Below are positions 50,478-59,402 of a DNA stretch of 64,000 bases, piece after piece. Position 1 is the stretch's first letter, and every line of letters begins with the position of its first letter. The notes beneath the pieces are model-generated. The model had not been told where the DNA came from and made no database searches. It saw only the letters and a list, made by a program, of their open reading frames with translations. Location: positions 310,001-374,000 of the forward strand of contig NZ_NPKJ01000053.1 of NCBI RefSeq assembly GCF_002284575.1, in the 5' to 3' direction. This DNA is from Mesorhizobium temperatum (lineage in GTDB: Bacteria > Pseudomonadota > Alphaproteobacteria > Rhizobiales > Rhizobiaceae). Made by a program: the position numbers and the translations under genes.

Positions 50478-52025
50478 TCAGGCGCTCGGCGAAATCCCGA
50501 TGGCGGGTTCGGCAGGCTTGCGGACCTGATGTAAGAACGTCATCGATTGCTCTTCCTCGTCCTGCGGTGCACCCCAGAACGCGGCCAGCGTCGGACCGTC
50601 GTCAAGACGGCGATCCCGCGCGAGAAAGCCCCAGACTTCGCGGAACCAGACGCGGCGGCCCATTTTTGTATACCAGCGCATCGAATGCCGTTGCTCTGGA
50701 TCCTTGTGGAACAGGACACGCGTCAGGGCCTTGGGTCGGGACTGCACCGCCAGTTCGATCAGCTTGACGCTGAAGAACAGCATCCACGGCTTGAGCCGGG
50801 TCATCCGCAGCACCTGATGCTTGTAGTCCCACAGGCGGGCGTCCAGCTGGATCACCTTGCGGTCCCTGGCGATCCTGAAGAACGGCGTCCAGCGGTGCGG
50901 CGTGACATACAGCGCCTGGATCTGGTCCGGGTCGTAGGCGATGAGCTGCCGGAAGCCGCGCCAGAGATCGCGAAAACGCTCGTCCTCGAAACCGACCACC
51001 CAGGTCGCCATCGACAGGATGCCATTGAGGCGCAGCAGCCGGATCGCCTCGCGGTCAGATGAAGTGCTGCCGCCCTTGCGGATCAATGCAAGCGTCTGCT
51101 CGTCGGTGTTTTCCATGCCCAGCAGCCAACGGATGACGCCTGCCTTGCGGTAGAGATGCAGGCTGTCGGCATCGCGAACGATGTCGTCGGCGCGGGTTGA
51201 GCCGACGATCAGGACCGGCACGTTCTCGGCGATCATCGCATCGAGAAAGGCGCGCCATGCTTTTTTGGACGAGGTCGGGTTCTCGTCGGCAAGGTTGATC
51301 AGCTCGACGCCGTGCTCGCGGTGCAGCCAGGCGATCTCCTGCGCGAATTTCACGGGGTCGCGATGCCGCCATCGCGTCCAGAAGCCGCGCTGGCCGCAAT
51401 AGTTGCACAGATGCGGGCAGCCTCGGGAAAACTGCATGACCACCGCGCGCTTGCCGCCCCAATAACTGTAACGACTGACATCGATCAGGTCCCAGCCGAC
51501 GCGGTATTCATCAAGGTCGGCGATGGTGCCTGCCGCCTTGGTGGCAAAGGGACGGCGCAAATCGTCGCGAAAGGCGATGCCCGCCACGTCAGACAGCGGC
51601 CGGCGCCTTTGCAGCGCCTCGACCAGGGCGACGATGGTCGCCTCGCCTTCGCCGCGCACGATGAAGTCGAAGACATCCGTTTCGGCAAGGATGTCGCGCC
51701 AGTGATAGGTCGGGAACACACCGCCATAGATCACCATCGTCGCCGGGCCGCGGTGCTTGACAATTCGTGCAATCTCCAGGGCTGTCGGGTGCGCCGAGGT
51801 CGAACCGGAATGGCCGATCAGAATGCAATCGGGATGATCGCTCAACGCATCTTGCACGGCCGCGGCAAGCGGCATCGGTCCGAACTCGGCATCGACGAGC
51901 CGCACGTCATGGCCGGCGTCGATCAGCGGGCCGCCCAGTGCCAGCAGGCCGAGCGGCGGCAAATGGTCGTCGGGCACGCGGCTGCCGATTGCGGTATGCG
52001 GCGGATTGATCAGGACGATTTTCAT
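50478..52025 (-). CDS. B12-binding-domain radical SAM protein
   Basis: 515 aa. The N-terminal cobalamin-binding-like Rossmann domain has INPPHTAIGSRVPDDHLPPL and the SGSTSAHPTALEIARI region. The radical SAM domain carries FSRGCPHLCNYCGQRGFW with the CxxxCxxC cluster motif. Members methylate or rearrange unactivated carbons (BchE-like group). The isolated position and lack of a biosynthetic cluster leave the substrate unknown. The upstream gap to the Lrp gene is 119 bp. Confidence 0.9.
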   Translation of the reverse strand: MKIVLINPPHTAIGSRVPDDHLPPLGLLALGGPLIDAGHDVRLVDAEFGPMPLAAAVQDALSDHPDCILIGHSGSTSAHPTALEIARIVKHRGPATMVIYGGVFPTYHWRDILAETDVFDFIVRGEGEATIVALVEALQRRRPLSDVAGIAFRDDLRRPFATKAAGTIADLDEYRVGWDLIDVSRYSYWGGKRAVVMQFSRGCPHLCNYCGQRGFWTRWRHRDPVKFAQEIAWLHREHGVELINLADENPTSSKKAWRAFLDAMIAENVPVLIVGSTRADDIVRDADSLHLYRKAGVIRWLLGMENTDEQTLALIRKGGSTSSDREAIRLLRLNGILSMATWVVGFEDERFRDLWRGFRQLIAYDPDQIQALYVTPHRWTPFFRIARDRKVIQLDARLWDYKHQVLRMTRLKPWMLFFSVKLIELAVQSRPKALTRVLFHKDPEQRHSMRWYTKMGRRVWFREVWGFLARDRRLDDGPTLAAFWGAPQDEEEQSMTFLHQVRKPAEPAIGISPSA

Positions 52026-52144
52026 GAAGGACCTTTTGCGATGGCGGTCCGATCATCCTGGTCGGCGATCTGGGCCTGCAGCTGGCCCGGTTCAGCAGTT
52101 TCCGTGCAGCTTTTCCGCAGAAATGCAGACGGCGAGATACAATT

Positions 52145-52627
52145 TCATCGCCTGAGGTGCCCAAGCGGCACGTGGCCCGGCCCCTTGATGTTCTGCAGCA
52201 CGAGCTGCGTGTGGACATCGCGCACGCCGTCGAGCCGCATCAGCCGGTGCATGACAAAGGCGTTGAGCTCGTCGACCGACGGCACCATCACATGCAGCAG
52301 GAAATCGTAGTCGCCGGTCAGCGTCCAGCACGACGACACCTCGTCCATGCGCTGCACGGCGGCGATGAAGGTTTCGGGCGAACCGTCGCTGTGGGTTACC
52401 AGGCGCACCTGAATGAACACTTCGACCATCAGGCCGATGGCGCGGCGGCTGAGCACAGCGGCAAAGCCCTTGATGATGCCGGCGCTCTGAAGAGCCTCGA
52501 AGCGGCGCGCGCATGGCGTCGTCGACAGGCCGATCTCCTGGGCCAGTTCGGACACAGGCTTGCGCCCATCGCGCTGCAAGATATCGAGCATCTTGATCTC
52601 AAAATCGTCAAACTGAGGCACTTTCAC
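52145..52627 (-). CDS. Lrp/AsnC family regulator, probably of phhA
   Basis: 160 aa. HTH: FDDFEIKMLDILQRDGRKPV, then SELAQEIGLSTTPCARRFEA and LQSAGIIKGFAAVL; the RAM ligand domain follows with VEVFIQVRLVTHSDGSPETF. It is divergent from phenylalanine hydroxylase across 129 bp, and Lrp-like regulators of phh genes sense aromatic amino acids. That target is inferred from position. Confidence 0.92.
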   Translation of the reverse strand: MKVPQFDDFEIKMLDILQRDGRKPVSELAQEIGLSTTPCARRFEALQSAGIIKGFAAVLSRRAIGLMVEVFIQVRLVTHSDGSPETFIAAVQRMDEVSSCWTLTGDYDFLLHVMVPSVDELNAFVMHRLMRLDGVRDVHTQLVLQNIKGPGHVPLGHLRR

Positions 52628-52756
52628 TCTCCTGCAGCTTTGCTGTGGTGGCTTTTACCTCAAATCGCCTGTTCGGGCCATCATCAAAGCGGATTTGCCT
52701 CACCGGACCCGGCTAAACTTTTATAATGTTAGTCGTGATTTCCAGGGAGAACAGCC

Positions 52757-53593
52757 ATGACGATGAGCGTTGCCGATTACGCCCGCGAATGCGCGGCCCA
52801 AGGCCTTCGCGGCGACTATTCGGTCTGCCGTGCCGATTTCACGGTGGAGCAGAGCTACAACTACACCGCCGACGAGCAGGCGGTGTGGCGTACGCTGTGC
52901 GACCGCCAGACGAAGCTGACTAAAAAGTTGGCACACCGTTCCTATCTCGACGGCGTCGCCACGCTGGGCCTGCTCGACAAGATTCCGGATTTCGGTGTCG
53001 TCAGCGAAAAGCTGCGCAAGCTTACCGGTTGGGAAATCGTCGCCGTGCCGGGCCTCATTCCCGCACCAGCCTTCTTCGTCCACCTCGCCAACCGCCGCTT
53101 TCCGGTCACCAACTGGCTGCGGACGAAACAAGAGCTCGACTACATCGTCGAGCCGGATATGTTCCACGACTTCTTCGGCCATGTGCCGGCGCTGACGCAG
53201 CCGGTCTTTGCCGATTTCATGCAGATGTATGGCGAGAAGGCCGAGCATCTGATCGCGCTCGGTGGTGACGAGATGATCAGCCGCCTCTACTGGTACACTG
53301 TCGAATACGGGCTGATCCAGGAACCAGGCCAACCGCTGAAGGCTTTCGGCGCCGGGCTGATGTCGTCCTTTGCGGAACTTCAATTCGCGATTGAAAGCAA
53401 GGACGCGCACCATGTCCCCTTCGAACTGGAAACGGTGATGCGCACCAGCTACGAGATCGACAAGTTCCAGCGCGCCTATTTCGTGCTGCCGTCCTTCGAC
53501 GTTTTGCGCGATGCCTTCCAGAACGTCGCCGAAATGGCAGCGATCATCGGACGCCACAAGGGCAAGCCGGCGCTCGACCCGGCGAAACTTTAG
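52757..53593 (+). CDS. phhA: Phenylalanine 4-monooxygenase
   Basis: 278 aa, tetrahydrobiopterin-dependent enzyme converting phenylalanine to tyrosine. Iron ligands are visible in EPDMFHDFFGHVPALTQPVF (two His) and in WYTVEYGL (Glu). Also PGLIPAPAFFVHLANRRFPV and EPGQPLKAFGAGLMSSF. Length is normal for bacterial PhhA. No pterin recycling gene (phhB) is next to it. Confidence 0.97.
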   Translation: MTMSVADYARECAAQGLRGDYSVCRADFTVEQSYNYTADEQAVWRTLCDRQTKLTKKLAHRSYLDGVATLGLLDKIPDFGVVSEKLRKLTGWEIVAVPGLIPAPAFFVHLANRRFPVTNWLRTKQELDYIVEPDMFHDFFGHVPALTQPVFADFMQMYGEKAEHLIALGGDEMISRLYWYTVEYGLIQEPGQPLKAFGAGLMSSFAELQFAIESKDAHHVPFELETVMRTSYEIDKFQRAYFVLPSFDVLRDAFQNVAEMAAIIGRHKGKPALDPAKL

Positions 53594-53667
53594 ACACTGG
53601 CAGGCTCGGACGCTCGCAGCCGATCGGCGCGGGCGTCATTGGTGGCGCACTGTGATGACGACCCCTC

Positions 53668-53689
53668 GGCCGGCCCGGCTGGGCCGGCC
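53668..53689. terminator. GC-rich hairpin between convergent genes
   Basis: GGCCGGCCC (53668-53676) pairs with GGGCCGGCC (53681-53689) between the phhA and GMC stops. It could terminate transcription from both sides but has no U-tract. Confidence 0.4.
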
Positions 53690-53691
53690 AT

Positions 53692-55131
53692 CTACACGCC
53701 AATGAGTTTGCCGAGGTGATCGCCCAGCCGGCAGGCCAATGCGATGATTGTCGTCGTCGGGTTGCATTCGCCGGACGTGCAGAACACGGAGGAACCGCCG
53801 ACATAGAGATTGTCCATGCCGTGCACCTTCGAGTTGGCGTCCACCACGCTCTTGGTCACATTCGTGCCCATACGCGTGCCGCCCATATGGTGGTGACCGG
53901 CCAGTTCCTCATTCGTCGGATAGTCCCCGCCACTGGCGAGCCAGTCGGCGATGCGCACCCGGCCGAGATCCTCCCGGACGAGCGTCTTGCCGAACAGCCT
54001 CAAGCCCTCGAGGAGCGTACGGCGCTCCAGCTCCGACTTTTTCCAGTGCAGCTCGATGCGCGGCACGCCGGCAGGATCGACATCGGTCTTCGACAACCGG
54101 ATCTGGTTCGAGGCCAGCGGCGCCTGTTCCCAGGCGACATAGAGCTGGGCGGCGCAGCGCAGGTTCTGGCTGAGCTGATAAGACACCCATTCGGCCATCT
54201 CGGGCGCCGTGCAGGCGAGGTCGGCGATGACGCTTTTGATGCCGGGGTACGGTGTCTCGATCAGCCTGATGCCGAAATTCATGATTCCGAGGCGCTCCAT
54301 GGCCGCCAGCGTCGGCGAGAAGAAAGCCTCGTTGGTGGCGTCGACCTCGAACTCGCTATAGTCGGCGAGGATGGCATTGCCGCCCTCGAAGGTCGGATGC
54401 TCCATCCAATAGCGGCCGAGCGCTGTCGCCTTCGGCACCACGCCGCCGTTCGAGCGCTGGTTCGACCACAGAAGCAGCCGCGAGTTTTCCAAGCCGCCGG
54501 TGCAGACGACAAAATAGTCGGCGGTGAAAGAGCCGGCATCCTGGCCGTTCGACCACAGTTTGGCGCCGGTTACCCTCTTGCCGTCGCCGGTAAGCTCGGT
54601 GGCATAGGTGCTGAGCACCACGGCCACGTTCCTGCTCCTGTCGAGTTCGTCGGCGAATTTTTCGCCGAAGCGTACGGCCGGGCTCTTGATCAGCTGCACC
54701 CAGCGAATATCGTCCGAGATCGGCACATCCGGCCGGAAGTCGGGAAGTTCCAGGATGTCCTGGACTTCGGGCAGATAAGGCTCGATGTCGGCACGGCTGA
54801 TGGGCCAGCCGGTATCCGGCGCCCAGGCCTTGGGCTCGAAATCTTGGCCGTCGAGCACCCGGCACCAGCCGGCCCAGTGATTGGAGCTGCCGCCCATGAA
54901 GCGCAACCGGGTGACGTCGAGATCGAAATAGGGGTCGCCGACCGTGACGCCGCGGTAGAAATCCTGCGAATCGTCGCCGAACTCGCGAGAGCCGGCCTCC
55001 AGCACCACAACAGGAATGCCGGCCGCGCCGAGTTTCCTGGCGATCGTGGTGCCGGCTGGCCCGGAGCCGAGAATGCAGACCTTGGCGGTGAAATTCGCAG
55101 CGCGAAATGCCTCATAGCTGTCGAAGATCAA
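53692..55131 (-). CDS. GMC family FAD-dependent oxidoreductase
   Basis: 479 aa from a TTG at 55131 that overlaps the small partner's stop (TTGA). FAD motif: VCILGSGPAGTTIARKLGAA near residue 15. The C-terminus has AGHHHMGGTRMGTNVTKSVV with the catalytic His and VGGSSVFCTSGECNPTTTII with the Asn partner. It oxidises an alcohol or sugar; the substrate is unknown. Translation from further upstream in this frame would run through the small gene and lacks family resemblance. Confidence 0.9.
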   Translation of the reverse strand: MIFDSYEAFRAANFTAKVCILGSGPAGTTIARKLGAAGIPVVVLEAGSREFGDDSQDFYRGVTVGDPYFDLDVTRLRFMGGSSNHWAGWCRVLDGQDFEPKAWAPDTGWPISRADIEPYLPEVQDILELPDFRPDVPISDDIRWVQLIKSPAVRFGEKFADELDRSRNVAVVLSTYATELTGDGKRVTGAKLWSNGQDAGSFTADYFVVCTGGLENSRLLLWSNQRSNGGVVPKATALGRYWMEHPTFEGGNAILADYSEFEVDATNEAFFSPTLAAMERLGIMNFGIRLIETPYPGIKSVIADLACTAPEMAEWVSYQLSQNLRCAAQLYVAWEQAPLASNQIRLSKTDVDPAGVPRIELHWKKSELERRTLLEGLRLFGKTLVREDLGRVRIADWLASGGDYPTNEELAGHHHMGGTRMGTNVTKSVVDANSKVHGMDNLYVGGSSVFCTSGECNPTTTIIALACRLGDHLGKLIGV

Positions 55132-55304
55132 GTGAGGTCGCTCCTTTTGAGGATCCAACCATTGACCTCGATGATCGCGTCCGGATCGGTATCGGGCAGC
55201 TTGCGGAACAGCGACAGGGCCGGCAATGCGATCAGCACCTGCATGATCGTGCGGCGCGATATTTTCTTGGTGAAGAAACTCATGTTCTTGGTTAAGGAAC
55301 TCAT
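55128..55304 (-). CDS. Tiny Tat-signal partner of the GMC oxidoreductase
   Basis: 58 aa from the ATG at 55304. It contains KKISRRTIMQVLIALPALSL, a twin-arginine-like signal, followed by DTDPDAIIEVNGWILKRSDL and a stop that overlaps the GMC TTG. Small Tat-signal subunits that escort a GMC dehydrogenase across the membrane are known for gluconate/sorbitol-type enzymes; this is probably such a piggy-back exporter. Short, so the call rests on signal, coupling and context. Confidence 0.68.
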   Translation of the reverse strand: MSSLTKNMSFFTKKISRRTIMQVLIALPALSLFRKLPDTDPDAIIEVNGWILKRSDLT

Positions 55305-55472
55305 GGCACGTCTCTCGATGGGCTTCGATCCACGCATGGCGTTCCCTGAACGGCACATGCTCGCCAGGAGAAGCCAATTCCGTGCCAAACTAGCGGCACA
55401 CTTTGCTTAAGCCGTGTAAGCGGCCCGGCTGAGTCCAAACAGCGTTAGGATTTCCTTAATGCGCGAGACCGC

Positions 55473-56234
55473 TCAGGCCGCTTCGGAAATGTCCCTGTCC
55501 AGGATGGTCAGATTGCGGCCGCGATGCTTGGCCTGGTAAAGGCAGCGGTCGGCGGCACGCATCAGATCCGATACGCCGGCATCCTCGCCGCAGGTAACAC
55601 CAACGATGCTGACGGTGAGGGGTATGACCCGCTCATCGACGGGACGGAAGCGGATCAGCTCGACTTCACCGCGAATGCGTTCGGCGACGCGTTTGGCTTC
55701 CTGTTCGGTGGCGCCGACCAGAAACGCACCGAATTCCTCGCCGCCGATGCGGCCGATCACGTCGCCGCTGCGCACGCCGCGCTCGATCGCGCTTGCAATG
55801 AGGAGCAACGCCTCGTCGCCGGTCAGATGGCCGTAGCTGTCGTTGATGATCTTGAAGTGGTCGGCATCGATGATCAGCAACGCACCGCGATCGGATTTAC
55901 GCCGGGAGGCCTCGAGCGCCGCAAAGAAGCTCTCGCGGTTGAGCATGCCGGTCATGTCGTCGCGGCTCACCTTTTCCGACAGGCGCCGATGCGCTGCGGC
56001 GAGCTGTGCATGAGCGCGGGCGAGGTCGCGATGGGCGCTTTTCAACCTCTCGCTCTGCCAGAAGGTGTAGGCGCTAGCGATCCAGGCAAGCGCGAGCGGG
56101 CAGACCGTGGATGTTAGCCAGATCGTGCGGTTGAACGGGAAGCCGATTGCCGGGACGATGATCAGCGTCAACAAAAGCGAGACCGCGACAGAGGCGAAAG
56201 CGACGGCGGCAGACTTCAGAAATATGCGGCTCAT
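55473..56234 (-). CDS. GGDEF diguanylate cyclase, membrane-bound
   Basis: 253 aa from the ATG at 56234 (MSRIFLKSAAVAF), with a purine-rich GGGGGAA upstream. Two N-terminal membrane helices, a helical linker (KSAHRDLARAHAQLAAAHRR), then the GGDEF domain with DDMTGMLNRESFF and RIGGEEFGAFLV (active GGEEF variant). It should make cyclic di-GMP. An RxxD inhibitory site is not obvious. Confidence 0.9.
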   Translation of the reverse strand: MSRIFLKSAAVAFASVAVSLLLTLIIVPAIGFPFNRTIWLTSTVCPLALAWIASAYTFWQSERLKSAHRDLARAHAQLAAAHRRLSEKVSRDDMTGMLNRESFFAALEASRRKSDRGALLIIDADHFKIINDSYGHLTGDEALLLIASAIERGVRSGDVIGRIGGEEFGAFLVGATEQEAKRVAERIRGEVELIRFRPVDERVIPLTVSIVGVTCGEDAGVSDLMRAADRCLYQAKHRGRNLTILDRDISEAA

Positions 56235-56395
56235 CGCTGGTTCCCCCTGAACCGACTCTGTGCCAGCAAGCCCTGAATGCCACCTTTCGGCGATGCTTAA
56301 AGTTTGAATCATGGCGCCATTTTCGCCACTCGCAACGCGCATAAGTTGTGGATAAAGCCTCTGCCAAAAGCACTGTTTCGTGCCATAAGGATTGC

Positions 56396-57103
56396 ATGAC
56401 CACGCTCCCGGATCCCGCCCGTTTTGCCCATGTCACCGACTGGGTGTTCGACCTCGACAACACGCTCTATCCGCACCATTCGAACCTGTTCTCGCAGATC
56501 GACGTGAAGATGACCGCCTATGTCGGAGAACTGCTGACGCTGCCACGCGACGATGCCCGCAAGCTGCAGAAGGAACTCTACCGGGAATACGGCACGACGC
56601 TGAACGGTCTGATGGCGCGCCACGGCATCGATCCCGACGATTTTCTCGAAAAGGTCCATGATATCGACTATTCCTGGCTGGTTCCCGATCCCGTTCTCGG
56701 CACCGCCATCCGCCAGCTTCCCGGCCGCAAGTTCATCTTCACCAATGGCGACCGCAGGCATGCCGAACGCACCGCGCGCCAGCTCGGCATCCTTGATCAT
56801 TTCGACGACATCTTCGATATCGTCGCTGCCGGGCTGAACCCCAAGCCGGCGCGCCGCACCTACGAGAAGTTTGCGGAACTCCACGCCGTCACCGGCCACA
56901 ATGCGGTGATGTTCGAGGATCTGGCCCGCAACCTGTCCGTGCCGAAATCGCTGGGCATGACCACGGTGCTGGTCGTGCCGCGCAACTTCGAGCCGACCTT
57001 CTCGGAGATCTGGGAACGTGATCCGGCCAACGAGGACGATGTGGATTTCGTCACCGACGACCTTGCCGAATTCCTCACCGCGATCGTCGACGTCACCGCT
57101 TGA
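56396..57103 (+). CDS. HAD-family pyrimidine 5'-nucleotidase
   Basis: 235 aa from the ATG at 56396 (AAGGA upstream). HAD motif I is VFDLDNTLYPHH, motif II is KFIFTNGDRRHAERT, the Lys is in GLNPKPARRTYEK, and motif IV is VMFEDLARN. The cap follows the Pyr-5-nucleotidase pattern. It belongs to the argB/dapD backbone of this group. Removes phosphate from a pyrimidine nucleotide or similar. Confidence 0.92.
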   Translation: MTTLPDPARFAHVTDWVFDLDNTLYPHHSNLFSQIDVKMTAYVGELLTLPRDDARKLQKELYREYGTTLNGLMARHGIDPDDFLEKVHDIDYSWLVPDPVLGTAIRQLPGRKFIFTNGDRRHAERTARQLGILDHFDDIFDIVAAGLNPKPARRTYEKFAELHAVTGHNAVMFEDLARNLSVPKSLGMTTVLVVPRNFEPTFSEIWERDPANEDDVDFVTDDLAEFLTAIVDVTA

Positions 57104-57143
57104 GGCGGTTGCTTCGTGCAGCCGGATCGATACAGCCCGCGGC

Positions 57144-57983
57144 CTAAAGCTGGTAGAAGCGGCTGATGATCCCCCAGGCCTCGTCGGCGGTGTCGACGAA
57201 ATCGATGATGTCCTGGTCGCCGGGGGTGATCGTGCCTTGCTCGGCGAGGAAATCGAGGTCGATCGCCCTTTTCCAGAACGCCTTGCCGAACAGGATCACC
57301 GGCACGCGCTCCATGCGGCCGGTCTGGATCAGGGTCAGCGTCTCGAAGAATTCGTCCATCGTGCCGAAGCCGCCCGGAAACACCGCGACAGCCTTGGCGC
57401 GCATGACAAAGTGCATCTTGCGGACAGCGAAATAGTGGAAGTTGAAACAGAGCTCCGGCGTCACATAGGCATTCGGCGCCTGCTCGTGCGGCAACACGAT
57501 GTTGAGGCCGATCGACGGTGCGCCGACATCGTCGGCGCCGCGATTGCCGGCTTCCATGACGCCGGGTCCGCCGCCTGTCACCACGACGAATTCGCGATAA
57601 TAAGAGGTGGCCGACTGCTGCGAGCAGAGGCGGGCGAATTTTCGCGCTTCCTCGTAATATTTACTGTTTTTCTCGAGGTTCTTCTTCTGCGTCTCGTTTT
57701 TGGCTGCCCAGGCTTCACCGTCCGGCTCGGGGATGCGCGCCCCGCCGAACAGGATGACGGTCGAGCGGATGCCGCGCTCGGCCAGGATCATCTCCGGCTT
57801 CAACAGTTCGAGTTGCAGTCTGACCGCGCGCAATTCGCGCCGCGTCATGAAGTCGGGATCGTTCCAGGCCAGCCGGTAGGTCTCGGCACGCGTCTGCGGC
57901 GTGTCCGGCACGCTTTTCGACCGCTCCAGATCCTCGTCCGAATGCGGCAGCGGCGTCCACCCCGCCTTTTCCATAGGAGTCAT
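57144..57983 (-). CDS. LOG family Rossmann protein (TIGR00730-like)
   Basis: 279 aa, longer than a minimal LOG protein because of a helical N-terminal region (residues 1-70). Motifs: VTGGGPGVMEAGNRGADD and VFPGGFGTMDEFFETLTLIQ (the conserved PGGxGTxxE). LOG proteins release cytokinin bases from nucleotides or are general nucleotide 5'-monophosphate phosphoribohydrolases. Function here is inferred from family only. Confidence 0.92.
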   Translation of the reverse strand: MTPMEKAGWTPLPHSDEDLERSKSVPDTPQTRAETYRLAWNDPDFMTRRELRAVRLQLELLKPEMILAERGIRSTVILFGGARIPEPDGEAWAAKNETQKKNLEKNSKYYEEARKFARLCSQQSATSYYREFVVVTGGGPGVMEAGNRGADDVGAPSIGLNIVLPHEQAPNAYVTPELCFNFHYFAVRKMHFVMRAKAVAVFPGGFGTMDEFFETLTLIQTGRMERVPVILFGKAFWKRAIDLDFLAEQGTITPGDQDIIDFVDTADEAWGIISRFYQL

Positions 57984-58126
57984 ACTACCTACCCGTCCAA
58001 TTATTCACTTGCGCCGTCCCGTGACGCAGCCGCGATTGACCCTCACCAAGCCTTCACATAGGGTCCGGCGACTTTCAAAACAGGTTAAGGTGCGGCCCCT
58101 TAACAGCTTGGTAATGGAGCGAATTC

Positions 58127-58981
58127 ATGTCGAAACCCGATCTGACGAGCCTCGAAAACACCATCGAAACCGCCTTCGAGGAACGCGAGACGATTTCGAC
58201 GGCAACCCGCGGCGCGACGCGCGACGCCATCCAGTCGGCGCTCGACCTGCTCGATCGGGGTATCGCCCGCGTTGCCGAGCGGCAGGCCGACGGCAAATGG
58301 CATGTCAACCAGTGGCTGAAGAAAGCGGTGCTGCTGTCGTTCCGGCTCAACCCGATGGAGATCATCAAGGGTGGTCCCGGCCAGGCCGTGTGGTGGGACA
58401 AGGTGCCGTCGAAATTCGACGGCTGGAGCGCCATCGATTTCGAGAAGGCAGGTTTCCGCGCCGTGCCGTCGTCGATCGTGCGGCGCTCCGCCTATGTCGC
58501 GCCAGGTGCCGTGCTGATGCCGTCCTTCGTCAATGTCGGCGCCTATGTCGACAGCGGCACCATGGTCGACACATGGGCCTCGGTCGGCTCCTGCGCCCAG
58601 ATCGGCAAGAATGTGCATCTGTCGGGCGGCGTCGGCATCGGCGGCGTGCTGGAGCCGATGCAGGCCGGCCCCACCATCATCGAGGATAATTGCTTCATCG
58701 GCGCACGCTCCGAGGTGGTCGAAGGCTGCATCGTGCGCGAGGGCTCGGTGCTCGGCATGGGCGTCTTCATCGGTCAGTCGACCAAGATCGTCGACCGCGC
58801 CACCGGTGAGGTCTTCTACGGCGAAGTGCCGGCCAATTCCGTCGTCGTCGCCGGCTCGATGCCCGGCAAGCCGTTGCCCAATGGCGAGCCCGGTCCGAGC
58901 CTCTACTGCGCCGTCATCGTCAAGCGCGTCGATGCCAGGACCCGCTCCAAAACCTCGATCAACGAACTGCTTCGCGATTGA
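58127..58981 (+). CDS. dapD: 2,3,4,5-tetrahydropyridine-2,6-dicarboxylate N-succinyltransferase
   Basis: 284 aa lysine/diaminopimelate enzyme using succinyl-CoA. Hexapeptide left-handed helix and the segments VNQWLKKAVLLSFRLN, APGAVLMPSFVNVGAYVDSG, GVGIGGVLEPMQAGPTIIED and NCFIGARSEVVEG. Works with dapE about 3 kb downstream. ATG at 58127. Confidence 0.97.
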   Translation: MSKPDLTSLENTIETAFEERETISTATRGATRDAIQSALDLLDRGIARVAERQADGKWHVNQWLKKAVLLSFRLNPMEIIKGGPGQAVWWDKVPSKFDGWSAIDFEKAGFRAVPSSIVRRSAYVAPGAVLMPSFVNVGAYVDSGTMVDTWASVGSCAQIGKNVHLSGGVGIGGVLEPMQAGPTIIEDNCFIGARSEVVEGCIVREGSVLGMGVFIGQSTKIVDRATGEVFYGEVPANSVVVAGSMPGKPLPNGEPGPSLYCAVIVKRVDARTRSKTSINELLRD

Positions 58982-59009
58982 TCCTTCGCAAAAAAACGGA
59001 CGCACCCGC

Positions 59010-59381
59010 TTGCTCGACAGACCTCGATTTCTATGGCTTTTCTTCAGCCTTTCCGGGCGAGTGAACCCAAGTGCCTACGTTTTGGCCGGTCTTTTGCCGC
59101 TCCTGGTTCAGCTTTTCCTGCTCTACCAGTTCTCGCGAACGCCGCTAGGCACTGCCGCAAGTCAGTACTGGGCGCTCGCCTGGTGGATCGCCGTGGTTGT
59201 CTCGACATGGTCGACCTTTGCGCTAACGGCGAAGCGGTTCCATGATTTCGGCAAGCCTACCTACTACGCATTGATCTCTCTCATCGTCGGCGCCATTCTC
59301 CTTATTATTTTGGCCTTCTTCAAAAGCGATCCCGGACCCAATCGCTACGGCAAACGCACCAATGCGCCGGCCGAATCCTGA
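59010..59381 (+). CDS. DUF805-type small membrane protein
   Basis: 123 aa from a TTG at 59010, 28 bp after dapD. The body matches DUF805: FFSLSGRVNPSAYVLAGLLP, then four membrane helices, with WSTFALTAKRFHDFGKPTYY and the Arg/His/Asp of KRFHDFG. The start has only a weak ribosome site, and a longer frame overlaps dapD without resemblance, so the TTG is a best guess. Confidence 0.8.
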   Translation: MLDRPRFLWLFFSLSGRVNPSAYVLAGLLPLLVQLFLLYQFSRTPLGTAASQYWALAWWIAVVVSTWSTFALTAKRFHDFGKPTYYALISLIVGAILLIILAFFKSDPGPNRYGKRTNAPAES

Positions 59382-59402
59382 GCGCCGGTCGGGTATCTAG
59401 CC

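Noticed and set aside
53716..55410. 564-codon open frame opposite the GMC oxidoreductase
   Set aside because: Composition (Arg/Ala/Glu/His-rich, no domain) is that of an antisense shadow of GC-rich coding DNA; the opposite strand has clear FAD and catalytic motifs.
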